DNA from: Enterocloster aldenensis
GTDB taxonomy: Bacteria > Bacillota > Clostridia > Lachnospirales > Lachnospiraceae
Length of the DNA: 64,000 nt
Direction of reading: 5' to 3'
Assembly: GCF_003434055.1 (NCBI RefSeq)
Contig: NZ_QVEX01000001.1
Location: 1,241,824 to 1,305,823, forward strand
Below the pieces are notes generated by a model that was not told the origin of the DNA, ran no database searches, and saw only the letters and a list, made by a program, of their open reading frames with translations. The first letter of the stretch is position 1. Each line of letters starts with the position of its first letter. The position numbers and the translations under genes are program-made. Below are positions 26,602-35,473 of the stretch, piece after piece.

Positions 26602-27528
26602 TTGAACCGTGGGGATTTACAGTTATTCATGACCATCCTGGAAGAAAATAATCTCATAAAGGCCGCCGAACTTCTCTATCTGTCCCCATCCACGGCCGGA
26701 GCCAGACTGCGCGCCATGGAAGATGAACTTGGTTTTGAGCTTTTTGAGCGGAAACGCGGGGTAAAGACCGCCCTGCCCACACCCAAGGGACAGGACTTTG
26801 CCCGTCTTGCGTCCCAGATGCTTGCACTGTGGAATGAAGCGGACCAGATTACCCGCAGCCAGGAAAAACCCGCGCTTTCCATAGCAACCGTGGACAGCTT
26901 CCTGGACCATAACCTGTCGCCCCTTTACAGGGAACTGGTATCAGACCACGGCTTTTCCCTGGATATCAAATGCTATCCCGCCGATATGATATACTCCCTG
27001 GTAAGCAGCAAACAGGCGGATGTAGGGTTTGCACTGTATCACACCAGCTGTCCCCATGTGGACGTGGTTCCCATCATGGAGGACGAAATGGTTCTGGTGC
27101 TGCCGCACAGGAAGGATGCCAGCCAGGAAGCCGTCCACCCGTCTTCCCTGCCACCGGAAAAAGAACTGCTGACCGGGTCCAGGTTCAACAGCAACCTGGG
27201 CTGGGGCCCTGAATTCAAGCTATGGCATGACCGGTATATCAATCCACAGGCCAGACCCCTGGTAACCGCCTCCAGCATCTCCATACTGACCGGATTCCTG
27301 GAAGGCAGGGATTACTGGACCATCATGCCGGCCACAACCGCCAACGGCCTGAAGGCCCACTATCCCATTACCGTCCTGCCGCTGTCCCCTGCCCCGCCGG
27401 GACGCACCCTCTATATGCTCACCCATGAATCCCCGTCCTGCCTGTCAGCCAAGAACACGGATATCTTTTCCCGGTATCTCAGGGATTATCTGAACATACA
27501 CTGTCCGCAGGGGTGTCTGATGGAATAA
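26602..27528 (+). CDS. LysR family transcriptional regulator
   Basis: 308 residues from a TTG start at 26602 with GGGGGG six bases upstream; this gives the usual LysR opening (NRGDLQLFMTILEENN). An upstream in-frame ATG at 26497 would translate the tandem array. Helix-turn-helix at about 1-60 (IKAAELLYLSPSTAGARLRAMEDELG), effector-binding domain at about 90-295. The downstream ferredoxin-nitroreductase gene is the likely target, 122 bp away on the same strand. Confidence 0.85.
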   Translation: MNRGDLQLFMTILEENNLIKAAELLYLSPSTAGARLRAMEDELGFELFERKRGVKTALPTPKGQDFARLASQMLALWNEADQITRSQEKPALSIATVDSFLDHNLSPLYRELVSDHGFSLDIKCYPADMIYSLVSSKQADVGFALYHTSCPHVDVVPIMEDEMVLVLPHRKDASQEAVHPSSLPPEKELLTGSRFNSNLGWGPEFKLWHDRYINPQARPLVTASSISILTGFLEGRDYWTIMPATTANGLKAHYPITVLPLSPAPPGRTLYMLTHESPSCLSAKNTDIFSRYLRDYLNIHCPQGCLME

Positions 27529-27650
27529 GCGGCGATGGAATAAGACCTCTTCCCGATATTGCCGCGGCATTTAATATGGGTTATAATAGCAGTACAGATC
27601 ATGGCAGCCGTGAACCACAGTCAGCGCCAGAAGCAAAGGAGGATTCCCAA

Positions 27651-28433
27651 ATGGTCACAATTAATCAAGACGCCTGTACCGGCTGCGGCCGCTGTATCAA
27701 AGACTGTATTGCAGGCACCATCTCCCTTCAGGATCATAAAGCCCGGTCAGCAGGAAGCTGTCTTCTCTGCGGCCACTGCGTGGCTGTCTGTCCAACCGGC
27801 GCAGTCTCCATCCCGGAGTATGACATGGAGGACGTGGAGGAATTAGCCCCGGAAGAAGCCGCGCTGGAAACCGGACGCCTGTTAAAGGCAATCAAATCCC
27901 GCCGGAGTATACGCAGCTATAAACAGATGCCCGTGTCCAGAAGCTATATGGAACTGCTGTTACAGGCCGGCCGGTATACGGCCACTGCCAGGAATACACA
28001 GGGATGCCGTTTTATTTTTGTGCAGGAAGGGCTTGGTCTGTTCAAGTCCATGATATGGGAAGGAATCGGACGGATCCTCAACAGTCCGGACCCCGGCCCG
28101 GCAGAACCCTACCGGAATTTTTACAATGCCCGTCAGGCCGACCCCCAGGATGATTATCTTTTCCGCAACGCACCATGCGTCCTTTTCATAGCTGCCCCCA
28201 GCGCCATTGACGCCGGGCTGGCCGCCCAGAACATGGAGCTTACCGGAACCTCCCTGGGCCTTGGCTTCCTTTATAACGGTTACCTGCGAAGGGCCGCGCA
28301 GATGATTCCCGAAGCCAGGGAATGGCTGGAAACCGGCGGCAAGCCCTTAGAAGCCTGCGCCCTGCTTGGATTTCCCGATGTTACATACAAAAGGACTGCC
28401 CCCAGACGGGCTGCGGACGTTGTCTTCCACTAG
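27651..28433 (+). CDS. Nitroreductase with N-terminal 2x[4Fe-4S] ferredoxin
   Basis: 260 residues from the ATG at 27651 (AAAGGAGG upstream). Residues 1-60 carry CTGCGRCIKDCI and CLLCGHCVAVCP, two [4Fe-4S] motifs. Residues about 80-255 form an FMN nitroreductase domain (SRRSIRSYK, TARNTQGCRF, LGLGFLYNG). Such fusions pass electrons from ferredoxin to FMN and reduce nitro groups, quinones or flavins. The C-terminus YKRTAPRRAADVVFH is normal for the family. The TAG stop lies in the CTAG end of the second 166-bp palindromic element. Confidence 0.92.
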   Translation: MVTINQDACTGCGRCIKDCIAGTISLQDHKARSAGSCLLCGHCVAVCPTGAVSIPEYDMEDVEELAPEEAALETGRLLKAIKSRRSIRSYKQMPVSRSYMELLLQAGRYTATARNTQGCRFIFVQEGLGLFKSMIWEGIGRILNSPDPGPAEPYRNFYNARQADPQDDYLFRNAPCVLFIAAPSAIDAGLAAQNMELTGTSLGLGFLYNGYLRRAAQMIPEAREWLETGGKPLEACALLGFPDVTYKRTAPRRAADVVFH

Positions 28434-28595
28434 AGCGTGTTTGAAAATTGCCTTCCGTTGGCTGTGCGTCCCACTTTGTGGGAGATTTGGTCCCGATGAT
28501 GGAGGCGTAGCGAACTACGCTGACTGAATCGGGGCCAAATATACCGCGAAGTGGGGCGTGCAGACGGCGGGAATGAATTTTCAAACAGGCTCTAG
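28430..28595. repeat. 166-bp palindromic element, CTAG-bounded (copy 2)
   Basis: Starts CTAGAGCGTGTTTGAAAATT and ends with its imperfect complement (AATTTTCAAACAGGCTCTAG). The arms are about 50 bp. The centre has GGAGGCGTAGCG and CGCTGACTGA. Length is identical to the copy at 15629-15794, with little primary identity outside the ends and centre, so these are diverged members of one family. Its left CTAG holds the stop codon of the nitroreductase gene. Confidence 0.85.
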
Positions 28596-28624
28596 TGAAC
28601 AGCTGTTTCGGGATATCTGATTCC

Positions 28625-28687
28625 TGCCAGATGATATCCAGCCCAAGCCAGATGACACTCATTTCCAGCCAGATGATACCCATTTCC
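28625..28687. repeat. 21-bp tandem repeat x3
   Basis: Units of the form AGCCAGATGATACCCATTTCC lie between the palindromic element and the RpiR gene; the first unit is more diverged. Weaker copies flank it on both sides. Confidence 0.75.
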
Positions 28688-28713
28688 AACCATACGATTC
28701 TCCGGGGGACGCC

Positions 28714-29484
28714 ATGAAATTTGACATCTACAAATTAGCCGATAAATACAAACTGACGGAAACCGAGGTGCAGGTGCTGCGCTACATCCTGGATAACCAT
28801 GAACAGTCCATGAACATGGCTGTCCGGGACGTTGCCAACTTAAACTATACCTCTGCCGCCACGGTCATCAAGCTGTCCAAGAAAATGGGATATACCGGTT
28901 ATATCGACATGGTATACCGTCTTAATTTCATGATTAAGAACCGGCAGATGGACCAAAACCACACCTCGGACCTGACCAGTTTCATGAACAATATACCCAG
29001 CGATTGTCTGGAACATTTCATTGAACAGATCCGGGTCCACAGAAACCACCTGATTCTTGTCTCTGCCACCGGCTTCTCCACCCCCCTGGCCGAATATATT
29101 GAACGCAAGCTGCTGGTAACCGGATTCCGGTGCATTAAAACCAATGCCTACGAAGTCTACGACAGCAACAAACTGGGGGCTTCCCTTATGATTGCCGTGT
29201 CCAGAAGCGGCGAGACCGACACCATTGTACGGGTGGCTGATTCTGCCCATGAAAACCAGATGGATATCATCTCCTTCACAGGAGAACAGATGAACCATAT
29301 TGCCGGCATTTCCACGGTCAACATCCCAATCCTGGATGATAAGGCGCTGGATGACCGGAACCTCCAGGCCAACTACTTTTATGCACGGGTCATCATCGTA
29401 TTTGAGCATCTGATGGACCGGGCGCTGGAGCAGCTGGAGAAAACGGAGAAACTAGATAAACTGGAGAAACCGGAAAACGGATGA
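28714..29484 (+). CDS. RpiR/MurR family regulator (HTH + SIS)
   Basis: 256 residues. Helix-turn-helix at about 1-75 (VRDVANLNYTSAATVIKLSKKMGY in part) and a sugar-phosphate-binding SIS domain at about 100-240 (LVSATGFSTPLAEYIERKL, AVSRSGETDTIV). It senses a phosphosugar and probably controls the alpha-glucoside PTS gene that follows, where two inverted repeats share the core AACCTGTT. A terminator after it separates the transcripts. Confidence 0.9.
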   Translation: MKFDIYKLADKYKLTETEVQVLRYILDNHEQSMNMAVRDVANLNYTSAATVIKLSKKMGYTGYIDMVYRLNFMIKNRQMDQNHTSDLTSFMNNIPSDCLEHFIEQIRVHRNHLILVSATGFSTPLAEYIERKLLVTGFRCIKTNAYEVYDSNKLGASLMIAVSRSGETDTIVRVADSAHENQMDIISFTGEQMNHIAGISTVNIPILDDKALDDRNLQANYFYARVIIVFEHLMDRALEQLEKTEKLDKLEKPENG

Positions 29485-29492
29485 CAAACCAT

Positions 29493-29556
29493 ACGATATC
29501 ATATCCATACAACATCTTATCCGTACAATATCTTATCCATACAATATCTTATCCAT
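29493..29556. repeat. 16-bp tandem repeat x4 after the RpiR gene
   Basis: Four units ending in ATCTTATCCAT (the last two, ACAATATCTTATCCAT, are identical) begin 8 bp after the stop codon and run up to the terminator hairpin. Confidence 0.9.
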
Positions 29557-29562
29557 CACAGG

Positions 29563-29606
29563 AACTGCCTGCAGGGATGACCGGATCTCCCTGCAGGCAG
29601 TTTTTT
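29563..29606 (+). terminator. Rho-independent terminator after the RpiR gene
   Basis: A perfect 15-bp stem (AACTGCCTGCAGGGA with its complement, 10-base loop) followed by a T-run. Confidence 0.93.
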
Positions 29607-29680
29607 CGTGCTTATTCCGTGTTCCCTTATCCCCGGCTGATGATTCACGGCCCCATTGGGCGTTTTTGGAAATCCATTCC

Positions 29681-29718
29681 TGTAAACCTGTTTACATCTT
29701 GGTCAACCTGTTGACAAG
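29681..29718. promoter_or_regulatory. Twin inverted repeats upstream of the alpha-glucoside PTS gene
   Basis: TGTAAACCTGTTTACA (29681-29696) and CTTGGTCAACCTGTTGACAAG (29698-29718) share the core AACCTGTT. Their centres are 20 bp apart, two helical turns, so two dimers could bind on one face. The RpiR protein is the likely ligand. The first repeat also resembles the TGTAA..TTACA variant of CcpA sites. Confidence 0.55.
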
Positions 29719-29815
29719 TGCCTTGAATCTATTCCCTTTTCTGTGCAGTTATGATAAATTATGTCCACAAGGTAATTACCAGGAAAACACACAATGTTTT
29801 GAGGAGGATAAATTA

Positions 29816-31420
29816 ATGAAAGACAAAGTAGTGGGCGGGATGCAGAACTTCTCCAAAGCCATGATCGGACCGGTCCTGTTTCTCCCTGTAGTGGGAATGC
29901 TGATTGCATTAACCGCAATCGCCACCAACACGGCAATCGTCACAGACGGCGGCTTCATATGGACAGCCGGTAAATTTTTCAATGGAATGCTGAATCCCAT
30001 CATGGGAAACTTAAGCATCCTGTTCTGCGTAGGTATTGCAATGGGCATGTCCAAAAAAAAGAAAGCAGACGCTGCCTTCGTTGCCCTGATGTGCTACATC
30101 CTGTTCTTAGGCGCCAACAGCAGATGGCTGGAGCTGTCCGGTAAACTGGTGGAAGGCGCAACAGCAGGCGACCTTTACGGTACCGGCCAGACCATCCAGC
30201 TGGGCTTCCATGTGACGGATATGGGCGTGTTCCTGGGAATGATCATCGGCGTACTCACTGCCTGGGTACATAACAGACACTGCGACACGGAATTCAAAGG
30301 CGGATTTGCCCCTTACGGCAACAGCAAGCTGGTCTTCATCCTGATGATTCCGGTAACCGCAGTCCTAAGCATTGGCGTGACCTATGTATGGCCAACGGTT
30401 GCAAACGGAATTTCCGCCCTTACCGGGTTCATGAGTACCGCAGGCGCCCTGGGAGTCTTTGTATACGGTTTCCTTAACCGCTTCCTGATTCCTACCGGCC
30501 TCCATCATTTAATCTGGTCCCCGTTCCTGTATTCAGCGGTGGGCGGCCAGTCCATTATCAACAATGAAAATGTCATCGGCGCAAAACCCATTTTCCTGGC
30601 GCTTTTAAGTGACCAGTCCGGCGCCATGATGCCTGACACCTGCCGTTTCCTGACCTATGGCCTGGTTAAGACCTTTGGCGTGATCGGCGTGGCCCTGGCA
30701 TTCTATGTGACTGCCAAAAAGGTGAAAAAAGCCAACTTAAAAGCGCAGCTTATCCCATCCACCCTGACCGCTGTCATTGCCGGCATCACGGAACCGCTGG
30801 AGTTCACCTTCATTTTCGCTGCTCCCGTGCTTTGGCTTGTGTACTCCATCCTGGACGGATTCTTCCAGATGGTTACCTACATTGTGGGGGTCCGCGTCTG
30901 CGCCACCAACGGCATCCTGGACTTCCTGGTGCTGAACCTCCCGGCAGGCCCGGGGAGGACCATGTGGCCCATGTACATTGTCATCGGCCTTGTGGAAATC
31001 CTGGTCATGTTCGTGGTATTTAAGTTCATGATTGAAAAGCTGAACCTGAAAACACCCGGACGTGAAGATGATGACTCCGAACAGGCCATTGACCTGAACG
31101 CCAATGCCTCAGTGGTCAAGAAGGAACTGAAAGCAAAACAGTCAGGCAGTGCCTCAGGCTCCCCTGACCCGGCAGACCCCCTTGCAGCAGGCCGCATCAT
31201 TGTCAATGCACTGGGCGGCAAAGACAATATACTGTCCCTTGAAAACTGCTTCTCCAGACTGCGGGTGGAGGTAAAGGACATCCAGCTCATTGATGAGCCT
31301 ACCCTTAAGGCCACGGGCGCTGCCGGAATCATGAAAAAAGGCAATGCGGTCCAGGTGGTATACGGGCTCAGTGTAAACAAGATGCGCACCATGGTGGATG
31401 ACGCGTTGGAACAGATGTAG
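29816..31420 (+). CDS. PTS EIICB, alpha-glucoside (maltose/glucose) type
   Basis: 534 residues from the ATG at 29816 with GAGGAGG upstream. An EIIC membrane domain (about 1-410, ten or so helices, GITEPLEFTFIFAAP as substrate-site loop) is joined by a polar linker to EIIB (about 450-534) with active-site Cys in LENCFSRLRVEV. No EIIA domain, so it needs one elsewhere. It imports and phosphorylates an alpha-glucoside at C6. The GH4 gene downstream cleaves the product. Resembles MalP/GlvC/AglA. Confidence 0.93.
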   Translation: MKDKVVGGMQNFSKAMIGPVLFLPVVGMLIALTAIATNTAIVTDGGFIWTAGKFFNGMLNPIMGNLSILFCVGIAMGMSKKKKADAAFVALMCYILFLGANSRWLELSGKLVEGATAGDLYGTGQTIQLGFHVTDMGVFLGMIIGVLTAWVHNRHCDTEFKGGFAPYGNSKLVFILMIPVTAVLSIGVTYVWPTVANGISALTGFMSTAGALGVFVYGFLNRFLIPTGLHHLIWSPFLYSAVGGQSIINNENVIGAKPIFLALLSDQSGAMMPDTCRFLTYGLVKTFGVIGVALAFYVTAKKVKKANLKAQLIPSTLTAVIAGITEPLEFTFIFAAPVLWLVYSILDGFFQMVTYIVGVRVCATNGILDFLVLNLPAGPGRTMWPMYIVIGLVEILVMFVVFKFMIEKLNLKTPGREDDDSEQAIDLNANASVVKKELKAKQSGSASGSPDPADPLAAGRIIVNALGGKDNILSLENCFSRLRVEVKDIQLIDEPTLKATGAAGIMKKGNAVQVVYGLSVNKMRTMVDDALEQM

Positions 31421-31440
31421 CAATTTAAAGCAGAAGAAAT

Positions 31441-31565
31441 GGTTTGGCAGCAGGAACATGTATGGGAAAAATGGGTTAGCTGCAGGAACATGTATGGAAA
31501 AATGGATTAGCCGCAGGAACATATAAGGAAAATACATGCGGCGTCAGAAACATATCTCAAAAATC
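31441..31565. repeat. 31-bp tandem repeat x4 between PTS and GH4 genes
   Basis: Units of 31-32 bp sharing GCAGGAACATGTATGG and AAAAAT begin 20 bp after the PTS stop; the fourth unit is decayed and runs into the GH4 ribosome site. Unit length is not a multiple of three. Confidence 0.88.
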
Positions 31566-31578
31566 AGGAGGAAACACC

Positions 31579-32910
31579 ATGAACAAAACATTTAAACTAG
31601 TCATTGTAGGCGGCGGCAGCACCTATACCCCGGGCATTGTCAAAAGCCTGCTGGACAAAAAGGATTCATTTAAGCTCTCTGAGCTGAGACTGTATGATAA
31701 CCTGAAGGAACGCCAGGACAAGGTGGGCGTCCTGGTACAGAAAGTAATTGAAATGTTTGACCCGGACCTTAAGCTGGTCCTGACAACGGATCCAAAGGAA
31801 GCATTTGAGGACGCGGACTTCATCTTTGCCCAGATGCGCGTAGGGCTGTACCACATGAGGGAACTGGATGAGAAAATCCCGTTAAAATACGATGTGGTTG
31901 GCCAGGAAACCTGCGGTCCGGGCGGGCTTGCCTATGGACTGCGCACCATTTACCCCATGGTGGATATCATTGATTACTGTGAGCAGTATGCCAGCAGAAA
32001 TTACTGGATTGTCAACTACTCCAACCCAGCCGCCATTGTGGCAAAGGCAATGCACAGGCTGCGCCCCAATGCCCGTATCCTGAACATCTGCGATATGCCG
32101 GTTGCCATCATGAGGAACATGGCTAACATCCTTGACTGTGACCGCCATGATATTGTTCCTGATTACTTTGGACTTAACCATTTTGGCTGGTTTACTAAAA
32201 TCCGTGTGGGGGATGTGGACCGCACCGAGGAATTAAAGGCATACGTAAAGGAACACGGCTATATGCCTCCGGACGAAAGAAGCGAGGTCCGGCACAACGA
32301 TGCATCCTGGAAGCACACATTCGACAATGCCAAGAACCTGCTGCGCATGTTCCCGGACTATCTGCCCAACACCTATATGCAGTACTATCTGCTGGGAGAC
32401 CAGATTGTAAAGGATTCCGACAAGAACCATACCAGGGCCAATGAGGTCATGGAAGGCAGGGAAAAACGGATTTTCCAGGCCGTGGACACATACATGGAAA
32501 CCGGAGAAATTGATATGGCCCCCTTCTTCACCGGTGTACACGGCGAATTCATTGTGGAAGTTGCCATGAGCCTTGCATTCAACCTTAGGAAACGCCACCT
32601 TGTCATGGTCATGAACAACGGAGCCATCAGGAACCTTCCGGATGACGCCATGGTGGAAATCCCCTGCTACATCACCAGCGAAGGCCCGGAACCCACCCGC
32701 GTGGGCGAAATCCCCACCTTCTTCAAGGGCATGATAGAACAGCAGGAAGCCTGCGAAAAGCTGATTGTGGAAGCTGCCGTGGAAGGCTCCTACGAAAAGG
32801 CGCTGATGGCATTTACCCTGAATAAGACCATTCCTTCTGCCGCCGTTGCAAAGCAGATCCTGGATGAGATGATAGAGGCCAATAAGGAGTATTGGCCGGA
32901 ACTGAAATAA
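31579..32910 (+). CDS. 6-phospho-alpha-glucosidase, GH4
   Basis: 443 residues, glycoside hydrolase family 4. N-terminal NAD motif KLVIVGGGSTYTPGIV, then NYSNPAAIV, the CDMP motif (Cys metal ligand typical of 6-phospho-alpha-glucosidases) and NHFGWF with the His ligand. It splits 6-phospho-alpha-glucosides to glucose 6-phosphate by a redox mechanism using NAD+ and Mn2+. Placed after the EIICB gene, with which it forms a complete import-and-cleave unit. Full length. Equivalent to MalH/GlvA. Confidence 0.95.
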   Translation: MNKTFKLVIVGGGSTYTPGIVKSLLDKKDSFKLSELRLYDNLKERQDKVGVLVQKVIEMFDPDLKLVLTTDPKEAFEDADFIFAQMRVGLYHMRELDEKIPLKYDVVGQETCGPGGLAYGLRTIYPMVDIIDYCEQYASRNYWIVNYSNPAAIVAKAMHRLRPNARILNICDMPVAIMRNMANILDCDRHDIVPDYFGLNHFGWFTKIRVGDVDRTEELKAYVKEHGYMPPDERSEVRHNDASWKHTFDNAKNLLRMFPDYLPNTYMQYYLLGDQIVKDSDKNHTRANEVMEGREKRIFQAVDTYMETGEIDMAPFFTGVHGEFIVEVAMSLAFNLRKRHLVMVMNNGAIRNLPDDAMVEIPCYITSEGPEPTRVGEIPTFFKGMIEQQEACEKLIVEAAVEGSYEKALMAFTLNKTIPSAAVAKQILDEMIEANKEYWPELK

Positions 32911-33139
32911 ACGTGGGGATTTCTGTTTGAAACCGATTTTATAATCCTCAGAGGATGGTTTATGGCCCCCTTGGATGAGATCAAGGATACGGAGGACTGC
33001 AATCTCACTTTCAGTCCCAAAACCATAGAAAGGGGTGTCACACCTGAGTTATCTGGTTCTCAGTGCGGCACCCTGCGTTGAAAGTACTTCGGGGCAAATC
33101 ATGCCCGGAAGTGCGGAATTAAATCATAGACCGGCAAAA

Positions 33140-33402
33140 TTATATAATCTGGATGTTATCATTTCTGTTGGATATCGTGTGAAGTCAAAACGTGGCATTG
33201 CTTTTAGAAAATGGGCAGATTCGGTATTAAAGGATTACATAATTAAAGGATATGCAGTGAACACTACTCATATTAACCAGCCAAACAAGGTGATACGAAT
33301 TATGAAGCGTGCGCAAAACGATTTGGATACCCAACAAGTATTGTCTGTGATAAAACGTTATAACCGGCATTGGAATTGCTGGATGGCGCTGTCCCCTTTT
33401 GA
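33140..33402 (+). pseudogene. Frameshifted fragment of a RhuM-family protein
   Basis: The segment LYNLDVIISVGYRV, GIAFRKWADSVLKDYIIKGY and LDTQQVLSVIKRY is characteristic of the RhuM (virulence/abortive-type) family. The expected next stretch (ALELLDG) appears only after a +1 shift at about 33366 and ends in TGA at 33402. N-terminal and C-terminal parts are missing, so this is a relic. The flanks (32911-33139 and 33403-33554) show no gene I can recognise. It may mark a decayed islet. Confidence 0.8.
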
Positions 33403-33554
33403 TACCCCCACAAGAAATAACGATACACTCCCCCTTAACGGGGAGCATACCGCCGTTTCCTGTTATCAGCCATGTGGGCTGTATCGCCACAGGTAAGGTA
33501 AGCATGAGCTGCGGTTTCATACCTTAACCATGGGAAACGCCCCATCCGTATCAT

Positions 33555-34322
33555 CTATACAACAATAAGCTTCTTACCCAATCCTTCATACCGGTCAATC
33601 ACATCCTGGTCCAGCCCGCTGTCAGTAACAAAAGTATCCACATCATCCAGCCGCGCCACCTTTGTAAAGGCTGTCCTTTCAAATTTAGAGGAGTCTGCCA
33701 GGCATATAACCTGGTCAGCGGCATCAATGAACGCTCTCTTGGTAAAATTATCGCCATAATTAAAAATCATCAGGCCTTCCTTTGTATCAACGGTACTGGT
33801 TCCCAAAAACAACTTACTTACCCTGTATTTTTTCAGGAACTGGATTGCATCCTCACCTGTAACAATATAAGAATCGCTGTCACGGCGCACCAGCCCCCCT
33901 ATAATGTAAAGTGTGACATTCGGCTTATACATAAGTTCATTTACTATAAGCAGGTCATTGGTCAGGACCGTAACCCTGAAATCCCCCAGAAGATTTGCCA
34001 GTTCCTGGGTGGTGCTTCCATCATCCAAAAGAATCACATCATCTTCCCTGATAAGCGTCAGGGCCCTTCTGGCGATTCTCTGCTTCTGCTCCAGATGGGA
34101 TAACCTTCGGGAGGATTTCCTGCTGCTCAGTGACATTGTCTGGATTTTAAGAACAGCTCCCCCATGAACACGTTCCACAAGATTCTGGTTTTCCAGCTCT
34201 TTAAGATCCAGCCTGACTGTCTTTTCCGTGACCTCAAGCCTCTGGCTCAATGTCTTTACATCCACCATGCCTTCATCTTTTAATATGCCCATAATTGTAT
34301 CCAGGCGTCTCTTCTGTATCAT
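33555..34322 (-). CDS. DeoR family transcriptional regulator
   Basis: 255 residues. DeoR-type helix-turn-helix at about 1-55 (MIQKRRLDTIMGILKDEG, LEVTEKTVRLDLKELE) and a DeoR_C phosphosugar-sensing domain at about 75-230 (LLDDGSTTQELANLL, FLGTSTVD). It is last gene of the lactose-type PTS operon, which it probably represses. The direct repeats GTTCGTTT at 40083-40100 are a candidate site. Ribosome site GGGGAGG. Confidence 0.92.
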   Translation of the reverse strand: MIQKRRLDTIMGILKDEGMVDVKTLSQRLEVTEKTVRLDLKELENQNLVERVHGGAVLKIQTMSLSSRKSSRRLSHLEQKQRIARRALTLIREDDVILLDDGSTTQELANLLGDFRVTVLTNDLLIVNELMYKPNVTLYIIGGLVRRDSDSYIVTGEDAIQFLKKYRVSKLFLGTSTVDTKEGLMIFNYGDNFTKRAFIDAADQVICLADSSKFERTAFTKVARLDDVDTFVTDSGLDQDVIDRYEGLGKKLIVV

Positions 34323-34383
34323 CCAGAATCCTCCCCTCTGCCATCAATATACCATATGCCAAAGCCCTAATCAACCGCTTTCT

Positions 34384-35460
34384 TTATGAAACCCTGGTGT
34401 GTACATACTGTGTATAATCGTCATTTGCCTCACGGTTAGGGTCATATCCCACGGCTTCAGGAATAAAAACTGACAGGACCTGTAAGGCCATGGTAAACAC
34501 CAGGACTGACTGGGTGAGAGGATAGTAATCCAGTTTCAGCACCTTATCCCCACAGATACAGCCATTTCCCGCATAGAGCATCAAGACCCTGTCTGTTATT
34601 TTCATAAGATAGGAAAATGTAGACGACATTAGTTCTGTATACAAGCTATCCGTGTTAATCAGGATTACGCTGGATGTTTCATTGATGGAACGGTGCATAC
34701 CATGGGAAAACTCCTCGATATCATTAAACATGGAGGGAATACACATGGTTTCCATTAACTTCAGCTGTCCTTCCATAGCAGTACCATAATTCATCCCTGC
34801 CCCTAATACGTACAGGTTTTCCAACCGGCTTGTAAAGCCGCCTTTTTTACACCAGTTTACTACCTGATCCATAGCGGCATCCAGCCGGTTGATACATTGT
34901 TCCAGTTCCTGCAGCACGGCCTGATAAATCCTCAGTTCCAGCTTTCCATGGGAAAAACCATATTTTAAACCAAATAACATTAATGCCAGAAGGGTGCTGC
35001 TGTAGCCTTTTGTTTTTGCATTACTTTCTTCACTTCCACATTCCAGGTAAAGGCAGCGGTCTGCCAGATGGCTTAAGGGGGAGTCCTTTACCTGTGTAAT
35101 GCCAAGCACTGCAAATCCCATATCCTTTGCCAGCCCCGCTGCCTCCAGAAGACCTCTGCTGGTTCCTGTCTGGCTGATTGCCACAACCATACACCGTTCC
35201 TGATTTTCACATTTTATGGAACTACAGTTATGCATAAAATTTGCAGGTGTGTACCCATATACCCGGACGCTCATATAACGTGAGAGGAAATCCGCCATTA
35301 CGACCGATGCATTGTAGGAACTGCCATGGGCCACAATATAGACAGATTCCAATTCCGGGACATCTGAAGCGGTCTCAAACAGCGCTTTATCGCACAGCAT
35401 CCGCCCCAGCACTTCCTGTTCCTCCATGATATAGTTCCACATGACACTTGTTCCTTTCAT
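34384..35460 (-). CDS. SIS-domain sugar isomerase/deglycase-like protein 1
   Basis: 358 residues from the ATG at 35460 (GAGGTGG upstream; an ATG six codons on is possible). Two SIS domains as in GlmS isomerase and FrlB/AgaS proteins: VYIVAHGSSYNASVVMADF, VAISQTGTSRGLLEAA, then YVLGAGMNYGTAMEGQLKL. It should act on a phosphorylated amino or ketosugar in the cytoplasm. Part of a seven- or eight-gene PTS operon that carries a second SIS protein at 36942. Substrate unknown. Confidence 0.85.
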   Translation of the reverse strand: MKGTSVMWNYIMEEQEVLGRMLCDKALFETASDVPELESVYIVAHGSSYNASVVMADFLSRYMSVRVYGYTPANFMHNCSSIKCENQERCMVVAISQTGTSRGLLEAAGLAKDMGFAVLGITQVKDSPLSHLADRCLYLECGSEESNAKTKGYSSTLLALMLFGLKYGFSHGKLELRIYQAVLQELEQCINRLDAAMDQVVNWCKKGGFTSRLENLYVLGAGMNYGTAMEGQLKLMETMCIPSMFNDIEEFSHGMHRSINETSSVILINTDSLYTELMSSTFSYLMKITDRVLMLYAGNGCICGDKVLKLDYYPLTQSVLVFTMALQVLSVFIPEAVGYDPNREANDDYTQYVHTRVS

Positions 35461-35473
35461 ATGCCACCTCGCC

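Noticed and set aside
33035..33496. Reading the RhuM-like frame as an intact 153-residue gene
   Set aside because: The family sequence continues in another frame after about 33366, and both ends are unrelated to the family.
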